The notes under the pieces were generated by a model. The model was not told where the DNA came from. It saw nothing but the letters and a program-made list of their open reading frames with translations, and made no database searches. A stretch of DNA of 31,343 nt from Nemertoderma westbladi (lineage: Eukaryota > Xenacoelomorpha > Nemertodermatida > Nemertodermatidae), in assembly GCA_032718475.1 (NCBI GenBank), contig JAUCBJ010007076.1, positions 1-31,343 of the forward strand, given 5' to 3'. Shown here piece after piece: positions 1-10,860 of this stretch (positions within the stretch are counted from its first letter, which is position 1; every line of letters starts with the position of its first letter). The position numbers were made by a program, and so were the translations under genes.

Positions 1-204
1 ATATTTTCCCAAACTATCAAGGTGCATATCAGAATCATTAGCAAATCTATAATAATTGCAAGGAATTGAGACAATAGTGGAAGTTCAAAGTTATATGTTT
101 TTAGGGTTAGATCACAAATTTTAATTCGATCTCTACATAATACCAAATAACAACATAACATTAAAAATTACCACAGAAATGTAACTATAACAACACCTTA
201 ATAC

Positions 205-242
205 AACGCCCTTAATACAACAAACATTTTTAGCAGGCCGGA

Positions 243-275
<33 letters not shown>

Positions 276-393
276 TTTATTTTAAAATTTCAATAATATG
301 CTATGAAATTTGGTATGATTATAGATCGACACCTTTTCTTACTGCTGGCCGGGCCGGATTTTAGTTATTTTAGATTTTCAGTTATTTCCGTAC
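205..393 (+). mobile_element. Fold-back element, outer part of left arm
   Basis: This stretch is an inverted copy of about 6235-6410. Both share the order: cccttaata, tttttagc, ccggagc, a long C tract, taattt, atgctatgaaatttggtatg, accttttcttactgctggcc, ggattt and ttatttcc.tac. The homology stops at 393 and resumes at 5711, where the inner half of the same arm is found. The simplest reading is one fold-back element whose left arm was opened by the LINE at 394-5710. The 29-base C run (244-272) belongs to the arm, because the other arm carries an interrupted G run at the matching place. No transposase is visible, so the element is non-autonomous. Confidence 0.7.
244..272. repeat. Poly(C) tract, 29 C
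   Basis: An uninterrupted run of 29 C within the fold-back arm. Its counterpart in the opposite arm is the interrupted G tract at 6327-6364. Confidence 0.95.
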
Positions 394-811
394 CGGTAGT
401 TAGTTATTTATTGTCACTCCCGGGGATGAAATCTACACCAAACACAATATTACAAATATTTACATTAGGACATCTACTGTAAGACGACGTATAAACACAA
501 ATCTAAATTTATCGGGGTTAAGACCAAATAATAAATCATAATCTATACATAGGACTAGTTATGGAAATTTCCTAACTATTACAATACAAAGAAAAATTCA
601 ATAGAAATACTACCGGTTGTTCCTTACAATATTTTACATATCTACTAATTTAATATTTCGACTTGATACATCATACTTGGACTTGGACTAATATGACCAA
701 ATGAACATTGAAGATTCGAGTATTTATTCATGGCTAAAGAATGATACATCCATGGTTGTTGGCCTGTAAACGCTTATTATAGCGTGACGACAAAATTTAC
801 ACAGGTTGATA

Positions 812-3807
812 TTATAACAAACCAAAGGCTTCTATTATGCTGCAGTCTGACCAAACGGAAGCGGGGCCTAGATAAACATTCCTTGCTGCTTGGGATATTG
901 GGCACTGTAAAACGATATGTTCATCTGATTGAATACTGCCACAATTACACATGCGCTCGTCATGGGGAATACGGGACCATCCAACTTTTTCCATTGGCAA
1001 CGAGAGGGAGCTTAAGCGCAGCTGGGTAAACGAAATTCTCGCAAATTCTGAGACCTTTGGATCGCTGTAAACTAGATGGGAGTCCAAATCTGGATTGTAC
1101 AGGAGATAATTCGAAATTCTGGATGAAGATCTGGGGTTGGTAATTGTCCGCAGTTTTATGCTTTCCAATGATGTTTTATTCACCTCTAACATCAGTAATT
1201 TATTAATATATTTCCCCATGGTGCTTTTGCACATTATTGCGAGAGATATTGTAAATTCATAATAACTTCCTGGATAATTGTCTCGTTTTGGTAACATAAA
1301 AATATATTTTTGTTGTCTTTTATTTACAATAACCGTTTCGATATATTCGAAGCCAGACTCAATCCATACCAAATCGTTCGGGGTTGTACATCTTACACTT
1401 AATAAATGTTTTATGGATCGTAAACAGGCGTTTAAGGTCTCCACATAGCCACGTCTCGCAACCATAAAGTAGCGAGGATTACAATGCAGCGTTCCAGACT
1501 GTTTTCTTCACAGTAAAGGGTGCTTCAGAGTTTTTTTGACAGAAATGAAACAAACTTGTAATTGTTTGATGAGCGAAAGTCTACATCATCGGCAACAAAA
1601 TCATCTGTATGGATTTAACAGAGATAACAGTTCCAAGGTAAACATAACTCACTACAAATGTTATAGTGACATCGTTCAGTACTATAGGCTCCCTGCTCCA
1701 CACACGCGTTCAGTTGTCATAAATTTAGACTTTGTCAGATGAATTTTCATTCCGATATCATCGCTTTTTAATTTTAATTTCCACAGTTTCCTAATTAAAG
1801 CTTCCCTTGAGGTGGCCATTACACATGTGTGATGTGTGTTAATAATAATGAATGAAGAGATTTCAACCACCCATCTTCACCAAGAGAGTCGATTTCAAAA
1901 AAGATCGGATCTACATGTGCGCAAAACAATGGACAGCTTGAGGGCTTCCCCTGGCCCACTCCCGAGGTGCTTTCAAAAATCTCCTTTCCGAGTTTATTTG
2001 TTGTGTGTATCATTAATTGCCCCAGAGCTTTAAGAAATCGTTTCCCACAGCCGAGATTGATCAACCTCTGAAGCAACTTTATTCTATTATCTTTTTCGTA
2101 GTCTATGAAGGCCAAAAACTGCTTCTTTTTTGCTTGAAGGGCTATATTGATTATAAGGCGAATACACAAAATTTGCTCAGTACACCCACGACCAGTTTGG
2201 CCTCCTGCTTGACAATACGATGTTTTATACCATAGGTTGAATCAAGATTCTAAAACAGCATTATACAGTTTAACAAGAACAGATGCTATGGAAATGCCTC
2301 TATAATTTCCAGGCAGTAACCTTGGGCCCTTTTTGTAAATTGTGAAGAAATTAGATATAGACCACTCAGCAGGGAAAAGGACTTCTCCAAAGAATACTTT
2401 GTTAAAATATATAGTAATTGTAACCAACCATTCGTCATTTAACAAAGTTAACAGACCAGGTGGTAGTCCATCTGGACTGGCAGCATTATTGGGCTTTAAT
2501 AATTTGATACAGTCAGCAACCTCATTCGGGTTTATATTGCCATCCAACATAGGTATTGAGATGGAAACTTTGGGTATTTCATTGGTAATGCTCTCATGTA
2601 TCTCTGAAACTGATGACGTCAGGGTGACAACAGTTTTCTAAAATGTTCAGCAAACGCTTTATCAGAGGGGGTGTAGTTTGCTTCGTTTTGAGGGATATCA
2701 TGTGATACATTTCCAGACCAATTTATTGACATCCACAATTTTGTGGGTCTCTTTCAGCAATTAGCCATTGCCACCTGGTTGATGCGTTTCTCTGAATATC
2801 GATCCTGTTTACAGCCATATTATTGATGTGCTTTGAAAGACTACATCTACTTGCCAAACCATTTAATGATTGGGCGATATTAGAGTTAAATGATCTGGTT
2901 GTATTCGGGCAATCTATTGGTGGGATACATGGGATAGCAATACTATCCAGGGAATTCTTAAATAGGGCCGTATTCACATTACAACATTTCGTCAGATGAC
3001 TTATAGTTTTATCAACCACCGATTCTCCCAACTGATCAGCACGTTCAAGCAAAGCATCAATGCTTCCATCAATACTAAGTTCAAAATGTAGGGCTGCATG
3101 ATCGGTATATTCTATGGTTTGTACGATATTTAGAAATTTAAATCTATGAAATAACACCGGGCTGAATAAAACCCAATCAACCTGAGACATCCATCGCTCT
3201 CCCTGACGAAATTTACATCCGTCATCAAAACTAGTGGTACCATAAATTGTGCTGTTTATGGCGTGATTGCGAGGTGTTAAACCACAAGCATTGCACAATC
3301 GTTTTATTTCACTACCGTTGCTGTTCCTATCTTTGTCTGGGTGGGCAGTGTAACGCATATTTTCATTATTAAATGAGTCCAAGATGCCCAATCTTGCATT
3401 CAAATCATCAAAGATTACAACCGAACTAAAGTCATGACACTGCTCGTTAATTATTGAGAACGCGGAATTATTGAAATATGGCGAGTCTGATGGTGTGATA
3501 TATACGGCACCAAAACGACGCGTCGGGTCACTAACAAGTGAAAACTACACCTATAAAAAAAAACCACACATATACATTTACATTACATATGTACTTTACC
3601 AACCCCACCCAATTGGGATTCACCAGGAACAACTTGGCTGCGGACGAAATGAATTCCTGGAGTGGATATAGGGTAATTAGTTTTAAGTTCTAAAAAGGCA
3701 ACTATATCAATATCTAAATCGAATAATACTTTACTGTAGTATGAACTCTCAAGTTTACCAGATTTTCTGTGAATATTTAAAGATAAAAACTTTAGTGAGT
3801 ATTTCAT
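812..3807 (-). pseudogene. LINE ORF2 pseudogene: endonuclease-reverse transcriptase
   Basis: ORF2 would cut the target and copy the element RNA by target-primed reverse transcription. It starts at an ATG at 3807. The endonuclease shows LSLNIHR near the N-terminus and FLELKTNYP. After a frameshift near 3590-3525 come GAVYITPSDSPYF, DDLNARLG, SQVDWVLF and TDHAALHFEL, which are the Asn, Glu, Asp-Asn, Asp and Asp-His positions of the AP-endonuclease fold. A linker with SINWSG follows near 2700. RT blocks are KPNNAASPDGLPPGLL and NYRGISIASVLVKLYN (2550-2242), then FIDYEKDNR and GVGQGKPSSCPLF (2169-1819). The Tyr-Ala-Asp-Asp active site is unrecognisable around 1840. The C-terminus (1465-812) has TPNDLVWIESG and a CxC-x7-H-x4-C cluster in MCNCGSIQSDEHIVLQC. 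There are at least five frame breaks, so no functional protein is expected. Confidence 0.85.
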
Positions 3808-4216
3808 CCCCTGATTTAAAAAACCTGTGGTTGATAATGATCAACAACAATTCCATCAACAGTTAGAACACAATTTGGCCAGTCTATTTTCACTTCTTTT
3901 CCTTGATTATCCGGTTTAACACTTTCGTCTTTAGCTCGCTGCCGGATTCGGAGCAGTACCAACCAGACCCCTGGATGCGCGTCTCTACGGATAAAGACTT
4001 TATCTAACCTCGCGATACAGCGAGACAAAATGCTACGTTATTGTTTTATTTAGCGTTATTGACTAATACTTATTTGGGAAAGCGATCCAGCAACAATACT
4101 ATACATTGGTTTATATTAGAAGCGAAATACAAATATATTTTTTTTACGATGCCTGTTTTAAGTAACACGAATTAATTACAATTACTCTATCTGTTTCGAA
4201 ACAGGTCAGATAAGTT

Positions 4217-4235
4217 GGGGGGGGGGGGGGGGGGG
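4217..4235. repeat. Poly(G) tract, 19 G
   Basis: An uninterrupted G run inside the insertion that splits LINE ORF1. Confidence 0.95.
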
Positions 4236-4468
4236 ATAAACACCCTCTGGTTAAAATATTAGTTTGTTTTTCTTATCTTTTCTGGTGTATAATTTGATTA
4301 GTATCTACGGTTTTCACTTTCAGGCATGTCGACCCTTAGTGACAGGCTGGTGAACTGCCGAATAATATACGTCCTCCCAAACACGCAACCGCCTGTGGTG
4401 TAATCTATATATGCCATGCATCAGCTCGAAAAGATTAAAAACAACAAAAACGCAGGACTTTTTCACCT

Positions 4469-4711
4469 TCAGACATTCCACCTACTACCGGTAGACTGGA
4501 GAACTTCAGCTTCCTCCCAAACACGAATCCAATCTTGTAGTAGATCTTTCCCCAGTATCAGATCAAAAACAATAAAATTGGTGATGGGAATGGTTTCACT
4601 CTCAGAGATTACACACCCAAGCAGCAGATTGAAGAACTGTAGGCTGGTCGGCGTCCTCTCACTCAAACAGGCAGCGTAAGATCTCTGTGGTACATACATA
4701 CATACATACAT
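4469..4711 (-). pseudogene. Possible retropepsin (LTR-element protease) remnant
   Basis: The minus-strand reading contains ITNFIVFDLILGKDLLQDW, which resembles the C-terminal part of Ty3/Gypsy aspartic proteases, where a hydrophobic-Asp-hydrophobic-Ile/Leu-Gly-Lys/Met-Asp-Phe/Trp-Leu pattern is typical. No N-terminal Asp-Thr/Ser-Gly catalytic loop, RT or LTR is seen nearby. It may be a captured fragment or a chance reading. Confidence 0.2.
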
Positions 4712-5647
4712 ACCTGCAAAGTTTCAGTTAGAACAGCCTTAGTCTTAGTCTAATGGTGAAACTGCAGTTACAAAGTCGCCTGAGTCCTGATTGCTGACCA
4801 GTAATATATTTTGGCCTAAAACGATGCAAAATAATCCACTTTGACCACATTCGATTCACGCAAACAAATACTTAAAATATGACGAGATAGTGACGTGGCT
4901 CAAGTTAGCTTTTTATTATTGTATCGCGAGACTAGACTACTATACCACTATAGACCATACTATACTAGACCACTATACTAATGTTCTTCAATTCTTTTGC
5001 TAAGGACAATACACCCTTCGCTCATTCTTTAGATTTGAAAATGACTAATATGGGGAAGTTCCGCTTCCTTGTTGCAAAGGTCCTGGTATCGGAATCTGCT
5101 GTTTTTTTTCCAAGAGAGATGCTTAAATTTGCTAATATCGATAGTAGTCGTATCTATACCATTGGAGCTTAATATCAGCATTAACTTTTCCTTGTCGTCT
5201 GTTGCAGTAACATTGTTAACACATAGATCCGAGTCGGAGGGCACACCGGTGATGATTAAATTATGACTCCGCTTATCCAAATCAACCCATTCTAAGTAGC
5301 GCTGCTGTTTCTCCACTGTTTCGCGTATAGCTGTTGGTTCTCGTTTTCCACCTTCTGAATTGTTGTAATCCATACTGGTTGATTTCGTCGGGATGTTAAC
5401 GGTATCTTGGGTACCAGTAACAGAACTGCATTGTGAATTTGGGTCACTAGCATCGTTTTCTTTTACAAGCTTTGTTAAAGCTTAATTTCAACGCCTCCTT
5501 ATTCATTTTCCCAATTTCAGCTATAGTTAACGATGGCTGTGTACTAGTGGCCAATCTATATTCGACAATTTAGTAATCCTGTAATCACTAGGCCTGTAAT
5601 CATACAACCGGGTATCCAATACAGTAGTCACCTACAGTACGGTATGC

Positions 5648-5695
5648 CTGTATGTATATATATATATGTATGTATGTATAGTAAATATATATAAG
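5648..5695. repeat. TATG/TA microsatellite
   Basis: A run of tatg and ta units just inside the 5' (right) end of the minus-strand LINE, immediately before the fold-back element resumes. Confidence 0.8.
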
Positions 5696-5710
5696 AACTG
5701 CTATAGAATC

Positions 5711-6410
5711 ATACAAGCCCAAAAAAAAATGTATATATTATTTAGCAATATTTATCCATCTCTGTTGGCTTTATTTTTCTTCTTTTTTAATGTAATCTAG
5801 ATGAAATCCTTTAACTCCAGATTCCGAATCTGAAAGCCATTCTAAATTTTATCAAAAATTGCGAAAGATGTTATCAAAACACTAAAATAACACACTGTAA
5901 TTTTTGAGACATAAATCGCTATAATTCCAATGTTTTTTCTCTTTATTCTAGAATATTAATTATTATTTAGTTGTGCCTTTAAACTCTCCATCTTTATTTT
6001 TACAACAGCGATTTACGTCTCAAAATTTACAGTGTGTTATTTTAGTATTTGATAATATCTTTCGCAATTTTTGATGAAATTTAAAACGGCTTTCAGATCC
6101 AGAATCTGCGGATGAAGGCGGTTCTCATAATATCTAGACTACATTCAAAAGATGAAAAATAAAGCTGACAGATATGGTGAAATATTTCTAAATAGACATT
6201 TTTTAAGGGCTCTTGTATGGAAATAATTGAGAAATTGAAAAATCCGTCCTGGCCAGCAGTAAGAAAAGGTGTCAAGCTATCATCATACCAAATTTCATAG
6301 CATTTTATTGAAATTTGATAAAATTAGGGGGGGGGGGGGTGGGGTGGGGGCGGGGGGGGGGGGGTGCTCCGGTCCGCTAAAAATGGTTGTATTATATTAA
6401 GGGAGATGGT
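5711..6410 (+). mobile_element. Fold-back element: inner left arm, loop and complete right arm
   Basis: Positions 5711-5923 and 6004-6222 are inverted copies of each other. Shared words include atacaag.gccc, ggctttatttttc, atctgaaagcc, caaaaattgcgaaagat and aataacacactgtaa. They are separated by a loop of about 80 bp. The right arm then continues outward (6235-6410) with sequence homologous to 205-393. Removing 394-5710 gives a single element of about 890 bp with arms near 400 bp. No coding capacity was seen. The arms are clearly diverged, so the element is old. Confidence 0.75.
6327..6364. repeat. Interrupted poly(G) tract
   Basis: G runs broken by single T and C bases. They correspond to the 29-C run at 244-272 in the opposite arm of the fold-back element. 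Confidence 0.9.
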
Positions 6411-6909
6411 GTAATATTGTGCTGTAGTTTAATCTTTTACATACCAAATGTATAAACAGATCCCAAAGTCAGATGTACTAGAAATCCGCCAATTATCGCA
6501 AGGACAGCTTTCAACTCTATATTAGCCAGCATATTTATCTCGAAATAATGAAACTAAAATAATAGGCCTATTTCCTAATTATCCTAATAGACGTGCCGCT
6601 TGAATGTTATGAAAATTAGTTTATTGTTTTGGTTAGTCACTGTCACTGTAACTTCAACCTAGAGCCACAAACATTAATAAAACATAGTCATAAACAATTA
6701 ATATTAATAGGCCTAATAATTATACAACATTTCACTAATTAACGGAGAGTTGACACTGACTGACCTTCATATCGTTATTATTGTAGTATTATTTTAAATG
6801 AGTAATCTAATCTATGAGATACTAAAGTCCAAATTGTATACTAGAGAAAGGAGGTCTTCATACATTGAGTACTTAATATGGACTCAATACCCTATTAAGT
6901 ACTTAATCT
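6411..6909. other. AT-rich intergenic sequence
   Basis: No coding region, RNA gene or clear repeat was recognised. The words aataggccta (twice) and gtttattgttttggttag (6617-6634) occur; the latter recurs inside the candidate MITE near 16790 and 17120. Confidence 0.5.
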
Positions 6910-7122
6910 TCGTTCAAGAACCAAGAACACCGTACTTTAGGAATAATTGAGAGAGTAAGCATGGACAAATGGATAGCACATGACTTTCTGGAGGAGCCTC
7001 TTAAAGGATACGGGACTTGGATAATCTCGTGAAAGTCACGGGTGATTGTGAGTTGTGGCGGAGCAATTTTGTCTATAAGTCGGCATAACATTATTAAAGC
7101 AACTGTACTGCAACGTGCTAAA
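6910..7122 (+). pseudogene. RTE-type LINE, degraded 3' coding fragment
   Basis: This stretch is a diverged copy of the 3' end of the RTE fragment at 12850-13095. Shared words include gtacttt, taagcatgg, catgactttct, cttaaagga, ggtgat..gagttgtggcgg, caattttgtc and taag.cggca. It covers only the last part of the RT-linked C-terminal region. Stops and indels break every frame. It is one of four fragments in the window from the same stretch of this RTE subfamily. Confidence 0.7.
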
Positions 7123-8079
7123 AATAGATAGATAGATGCTATAATGCAATATTTATTAAATATGAAAAGCAAGGGATAGTAGGTATTGGTTCTCAAATAA
7201 TCTCAGGCATGTGATTCACAACGTTGTTGTGGTGGAGGCTCTGGGAGGATGGGATTCCCACTCTATACCATCCTTCAGTAAACCTGGAGACGAGTCTGAA
7301 ACTTTGCATTTCTGTATCCGACCTTGTCAAGAACCTATTCCAGTGCTTGCCTGTGTCCTTGTGGCGTGGGAATTGCTTGATTGATTTTTTTCCCACATAA
7401 AAACATACTGCACAATACTGAATATATAAATAAATCACAATTTGCCGGTAATTAATTTTACCTTGTTTTTTTTAAGTAAATCGGGCTATGTCCAATTACT
7501 GTAAATTAATGGACGGCAGGATAATACATGTTTAAAATTATATAATAAAATTGACTTGCCGTTTTATTTATAGTTTATTGACAGCGTACCTTTGCACAGT
7601 AGTTTACGATATATCACGTGTATACATATAATAATCAAGTTAACTTTTCAGTTTAAAATATATAAGTTACGTAAGTAGAGTTTAAAAAGTAGTACAGTAT
7701 CACATAATAAAATTTACTTGACAAAGTTCAATAAAATAAATATGAACACGTAGTTTAAAATTTATCCCATGTACAGTAAAATTAACTCCGATGCACTAAC
7801 ATTTACTAGTAAAAAAAGCATATCAATATAATTTTATACAATTAACAAGGATTTATAATCAATAAAACAGAACAATTAAATAAAAAAAACAAGTAAAAAA
7901 TGTGCAAATAGATTAAAATGGAAGGATAGCCATTCCATAAGGGTCCCTGTTCTATATGCGGTAGACAATATTATTTGTACCAAAATTGTAATGTAATGGA
8001 TTGGTGCCAATAAAAAGAAAGGCTAAAAGTAAGCTAAAAACAATACCACTAAATACCAAAATAAAAACACTGTTAGGCC
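7123..8079. other. AT-rich intergenic sequence, no gene recognised
   Basis: The sequence is strongly AT-rich. A minus-strand open reading at 7193-7438 has no recognisable domain. No RNA gene or clear repeat is seen; short taaa/ataa-rich runs are common. Confidence 0.5.
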
Positions 8080-8275
8080 TATAAAATAAATAATTATAAA
8101 GTTAAATAAAATACAATGTGTGTTACGTTAATGAATAATCTTAATAAACATATTCCGTTAGCAGATGTTGTAGGTTTGATTTGTTAAATAAATAAATATA
8201 AAGGTAAATAAAATACAATGTTTATTATGTTAATTAATAATCATAACAAATGTATTCATTTGCATTTTCGGTTAG
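8080..8275. repeat. Imperfect direct duplication next to the LINE 3' end
   Basis: Two copies of an AT-rich segment, about 8083-8165 and 8190-8275, share taaataaaatacaatg, ttaat.aataatc and att.cgttag. They lie at the 3' end of the minus-strand CR1-like LINE and probably represent its duplicated 3' tail. Confidence 0.6.
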
Positions 8276-9300
8276 TCTTTGAGGTTGTGTTTGAATACTT
8301 CTAAAGTTTTCACGTTTGTTAAGTTTTGAAGCAGTTCGTTCCAAATTTTTGGGCCCAAGTAAGTGAACGCTTTCTCGCCGCAAACTGTCGTACAATGGGG
8401 GTGCACAGCCGATGACTCAGTATAACGCAGTGAGTGGGTATGACAACGAATGTTAACGACGTCTGATATGTAATCGGGTGATATGTTGTTAACAATATGT
8501 GATTAATATATGTGATGCTTTAATATATCTAACACATTTCCTCTGCGCAGTGCTTCCAATTGCATACGAAGGCGTTGAGTTATGCTGTAAAACCAAGTAG
8601 ATGTGGCGTTATCGATATGTGGCTGTATCAGCTAGCACGGAGCCAAGGTAAGTGACCGATTTTGAATTTTTTATACGTTGGCCACCACAATAGACTTCTA
8701 GTTCAGGGATGAAGCTATTTTTTATTGTGTTCCTATGAGTATGCTGTAGGTCTTATCAAAGTTTATTGCTAATATGTTTTGTACGCACCATTCGAATACA
8801 TTCATTGGTTTTTATTAAGTTTGTTTGATCAGAAGAATTTGGATCCAGGGTGTCATCCTTTATTACCTACCATGTGGAAGTCGTTACTGTCTCCTTGGAG
8901 CAGTAGAACTACCAAAATAGATCCCTGGGGAACCCCATTTTTAATATGTTTAGTCTCCGCCGCCGATCGTGTGTTGCCAATAGCAACGTACTGTTCTCCA
9001 TCAGAGAGATATGACTCCAAATAATCTTCTGTTTTATTGGTACCGGTAGCCTTTATTAGTTTTTCTAATAATATATTGTGATACACACAGTCAAAGGTTA
9101 TTCGAAAGTCGATAGTGACCTGACCATACCAGTGAGTTTGCCATTGCCCATGCCATATTGAATAGCGCTATCTACAAAGATTAATGCGGTTTCAGTTGAA
9201 TATCCCTCCCGGCAGCCCGATTGTTAAGATATTTATTAGATTGTTACTGATATAGTAGTCTTGTAGCTGGTTAAATGCAACTCTTTCAAGTATTTTCAGA
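8272..9300 (-). pseudogene. CR1/jockey-like LINE, 5'-truncated reverse transcriptase remnant
   Basis: On the minus strand, with frame changes, typical CR1-type RT pieces appear in the right order. These are LERVAFNQLQDYYISNN and then TETALI-like sequence, followed by the DFR.TFD block with YHNILLEKL. Next come NGVPQGSIL (9086-8853), SKSVTYLGSVLAD and the C-terminal KAFTYLGPKIWNELLQNL with EVFKHNLKD before a stop at 8272-8274. The catalytic Asp-Asp block is not recoverable. The 5' truncation at about 9300 is the usual result of incomplete target-primed reverse transcription. It lies head-to-head with the RTE starting at about 9334 on the other strand. It is a different family from the LINE at 394-5710, whose C-terminus carries a Cys/His cluster. 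Confidence 0.75.
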
Positions 9301-9333
9301 AAAAACAATTTTTAAATTCTTTAAAAAATTTTA

Positions 9334-10860
9334 AATTAATATAGAAACAGAGGACTTCACACCTGTCGAACTCCAAAGAAGCATTAAAAGCATGTCCAAT
9401 AATAAAGCGAGTGGATTAGATGAAATCCCAGCGGAGGTATGGAATACCGGAGTGCTAAATAGACCATTATTGAATGTTTGCAACCAGATGTTAAAAGAGG
9501 AAAAGCCACCACCAATTTGGACTAAAGGTCAACTAAAGCCTCTCCCCAAGAAAGGAGGCCTCGGCATAACAACAAACTATCGTGGGATCTGTCTGCTTGT
9601 GGTAGCTGCCAAAATATACAATAAAATGATTCTATATAGGATTAGTCCTCACATAGAGAAACTACTGCGTAAGAGCCAAAACGGATTTCGACCAAGTAGA
9701 TCAACAATAGCTCAGATACTTGCACTACGGAGACTGATTGAAGGAATTAAGTCAAAGAATCTCCCCGCAGTCATGACTATTGTGGACTTCAAGAAGGCAT
9801 TTGACTCCATCCGTAGAGGTAAAATGCTTGAAATCCTAAGAGCTTATGGAATACCAGAAGTAATTGTTGCTGGCATTGGATGTTATATTGTGACACAGAA
9901 CCGCAGGTACTCTCACCAGATAGTGAAACTGAGTTTTTCTCAATCCTGGCTGGCGTACTGCAAGGTGACACATTAGCACCATTACTATTTGTAATTGTGC
10001 TGGATTACGAAATGAGGACGGCCACAAAGGGTGAAGATCTGGGATTCACACTTCAAGAACGCAGAAGTAGTAGATATCCGGCAACTACAGTCACAGACAC
10101 CGACTTTGCGAATGACATCGCCCTGCTCTCTAATACGCTAGCAGATGCACAGCTTCTACTAAATAAAGTGGAGAGGGCTGCTAAGGAGGTTGGATTGCAT
10201 ATAAATGCTACCAAGACCGAATTCATGACCTTTAATGTTGATGGAAACTTGACAACCATTGATAATAATCAACTAAGGAAGGTCGATGACTTCCAGTACC
10301 TTGGATCATGGATAGAGAGTAGCAAAAAGGACATAGAAGTTAGGAAAGCAAAGGCTTGGGTAGCTCTATCAAAAATGGATACCATTTGGAAATCAGATCT
10401 CTCCAGGCACCTGAAGACTAAGTTCTTTCGAGCCAAAGTGGAAAGTGTATTTTTATACGGGGATGAGACCTGGACACTGACTAAATTACTTGAACAACGA
10501 ATTGATGGTTGCTACACAAGACTACTAAGGGCAGCCCTAAACATCAGCTGGAGACAACACATGACAAACGCCGAGCTTTATGGTACAATACCACCTGCAT
10601 CAACCACCCTCTGTGAACGCAGATTAAGATTGAGTGGGCACTGCTGGCGAAGTAAAGACGAGGTCATACCAGATCTACTTCTCTGGCAACCAACTCATGG
10701 AAAGCTTAGTCGTGGACGACCTGCCATAACATATATAGATCAACTTGAAAGGGATACTGAACTTGGGAGAAACGAAATTGCGACAACTATGGAGAATCGG
10801 GAAGCCTGGAAGGATCTCATTTCCACTGTCCGAGTTCGCTCGACCTAGTAGTAGTAGTAA
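9334..10860 (+). mobile_element. RTE-clade LINE, 5'-truncated, RT plus C-terminal region
   Basis: The homologous reading opens at about 9334, just after a stop, with IETEDFTPVELQ. RT blocks follow: SNNKASGLDEIPAEVW, TNYRGICLL, SQNGFRPSRSTIAQI and VDFKKAFDSI. A single-base deletion near 9878 shifts the frame. It continues from 9880 as AGVLQGDTLAPLLFVIVLD, then TDFANDIALLSNT, GLHINATKTEFM, YLGSWIES and FFRAKVESVFLYGDETWTL. The conserved RTE C-terminus is ERRLRLSGHCWRSKDEVIPD and RGRPAITYIDQLERD, ending at the stop at 10846-10848. The catalytic Ala-Asp-Asp is Ala-Asn-Asp here, so polymerase activity is lost independently of the frameshift. The 3' end is a short TAG repeat followed by taaattaata, a typical RTE microsatellite tail. 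The endonuclease half is absent because of 5' truncation. Confidence 0.88.

Larger units (their letters stand above)
4009..4930. mobile_element. Candidate 0.92 kb element with terminal inverted repeats, inserted in LINE ORF1
   Basis: The interval begins with CTCGCGATACA (4009-4019) and ends with its exact reverse complement TGTATCGCGAG (4920-4930). It sits between the two halves of the LINE ORF1 RNA-binding domain. Inside are a 19-G tract (4217-4235), a CATA microsatellite (4692-4712) and a short retropepsin-like reading on the minus strand. I found no clear target-site duplication. The right edge is followed by a short array of ctatactagacc-like words (4931-4981), which blurs the boundary. 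An 11-bp match could arise by chance, but its placement exactly around the ORF1 gap supports a real insertion. Confidence 0.45.
3816..5510 (-). pseudogene. LINE ORF1 pseudogene (RNA-binding chaperone type), split by an insertion
   Basis: ORF1 proteins of invertebrate LINEs bind element RNA through an RRM-like domain. A likely start is the ATG of MNKEALKL near 5500, followed by a frameshift within about 15 codons. The main piece (5373-5029) carries QQRYLEWVDLDKRSHNLIIT and GVPSDSD, the usual entry to the RRM-like domain. A second frameshift leads to FPILVIFKSKE and LSLAKELKN (about 5040-4975). The reading is then lost in the 4009-4930 insertion and resumes as LDKVFIRRDAHPGVW (about 4004), ending DWPNCVLTVDGIVVDHYQPQ at the stop at 3816. 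The split halves join in register with the family pattern, so the 0.9 kb between them is a later insertion. No coiled coil or zinc knuckle was identified. Confidence 0.7.
394..5710 (-). mobile_element. Nearly full-length non-LTR retrotransposon (CR1/L2/jockey-like LINE), degenerate
   Basis: Read on the minus strand this is a two-ORF LINE: 5' leader (5710 to about 5510), ORF1 (about 5510 to 3816), ORF2 (3807 to 812) and a 3' region (811 to 394). The ORF1 stop and ORF2 start are 8 bp apart, a normal LINE spacing. ORF2 has an AP-type endonuclease, a reverse transcriptase and a C-terminal Cys-Cys-His-Cys cluster. Several frameshifts and loss of the RT active-site motif show that it is dead. The ends were set by where the flanking fold-back homology breaks off (393) and resumes (5711). 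A clear target-site duplication is not visible; only tac/atac recurs at the two edges. ORF1 is interrupted by another element at 4009-4930. Clade assignment within the CR1/L2/jockey group is tentative. Confidence 0.75.

Noticed and set aside
784-1029. Plus-strand open reading
   Set aside because: Antisense shadow of the LINE ORF2 C-terminus on the minus strand.
4416-4679. Plus-strand reading opposite the retropepsin-like scrap
   Set aside because: No domain; overlaps the minus-strand reading that has at least a weak family resemblance.
7193-7438. Minus-strand 81-codon reading
   Set aside because: No recognisable domain, no homology to other parts of the window, and composition like its surroundings.
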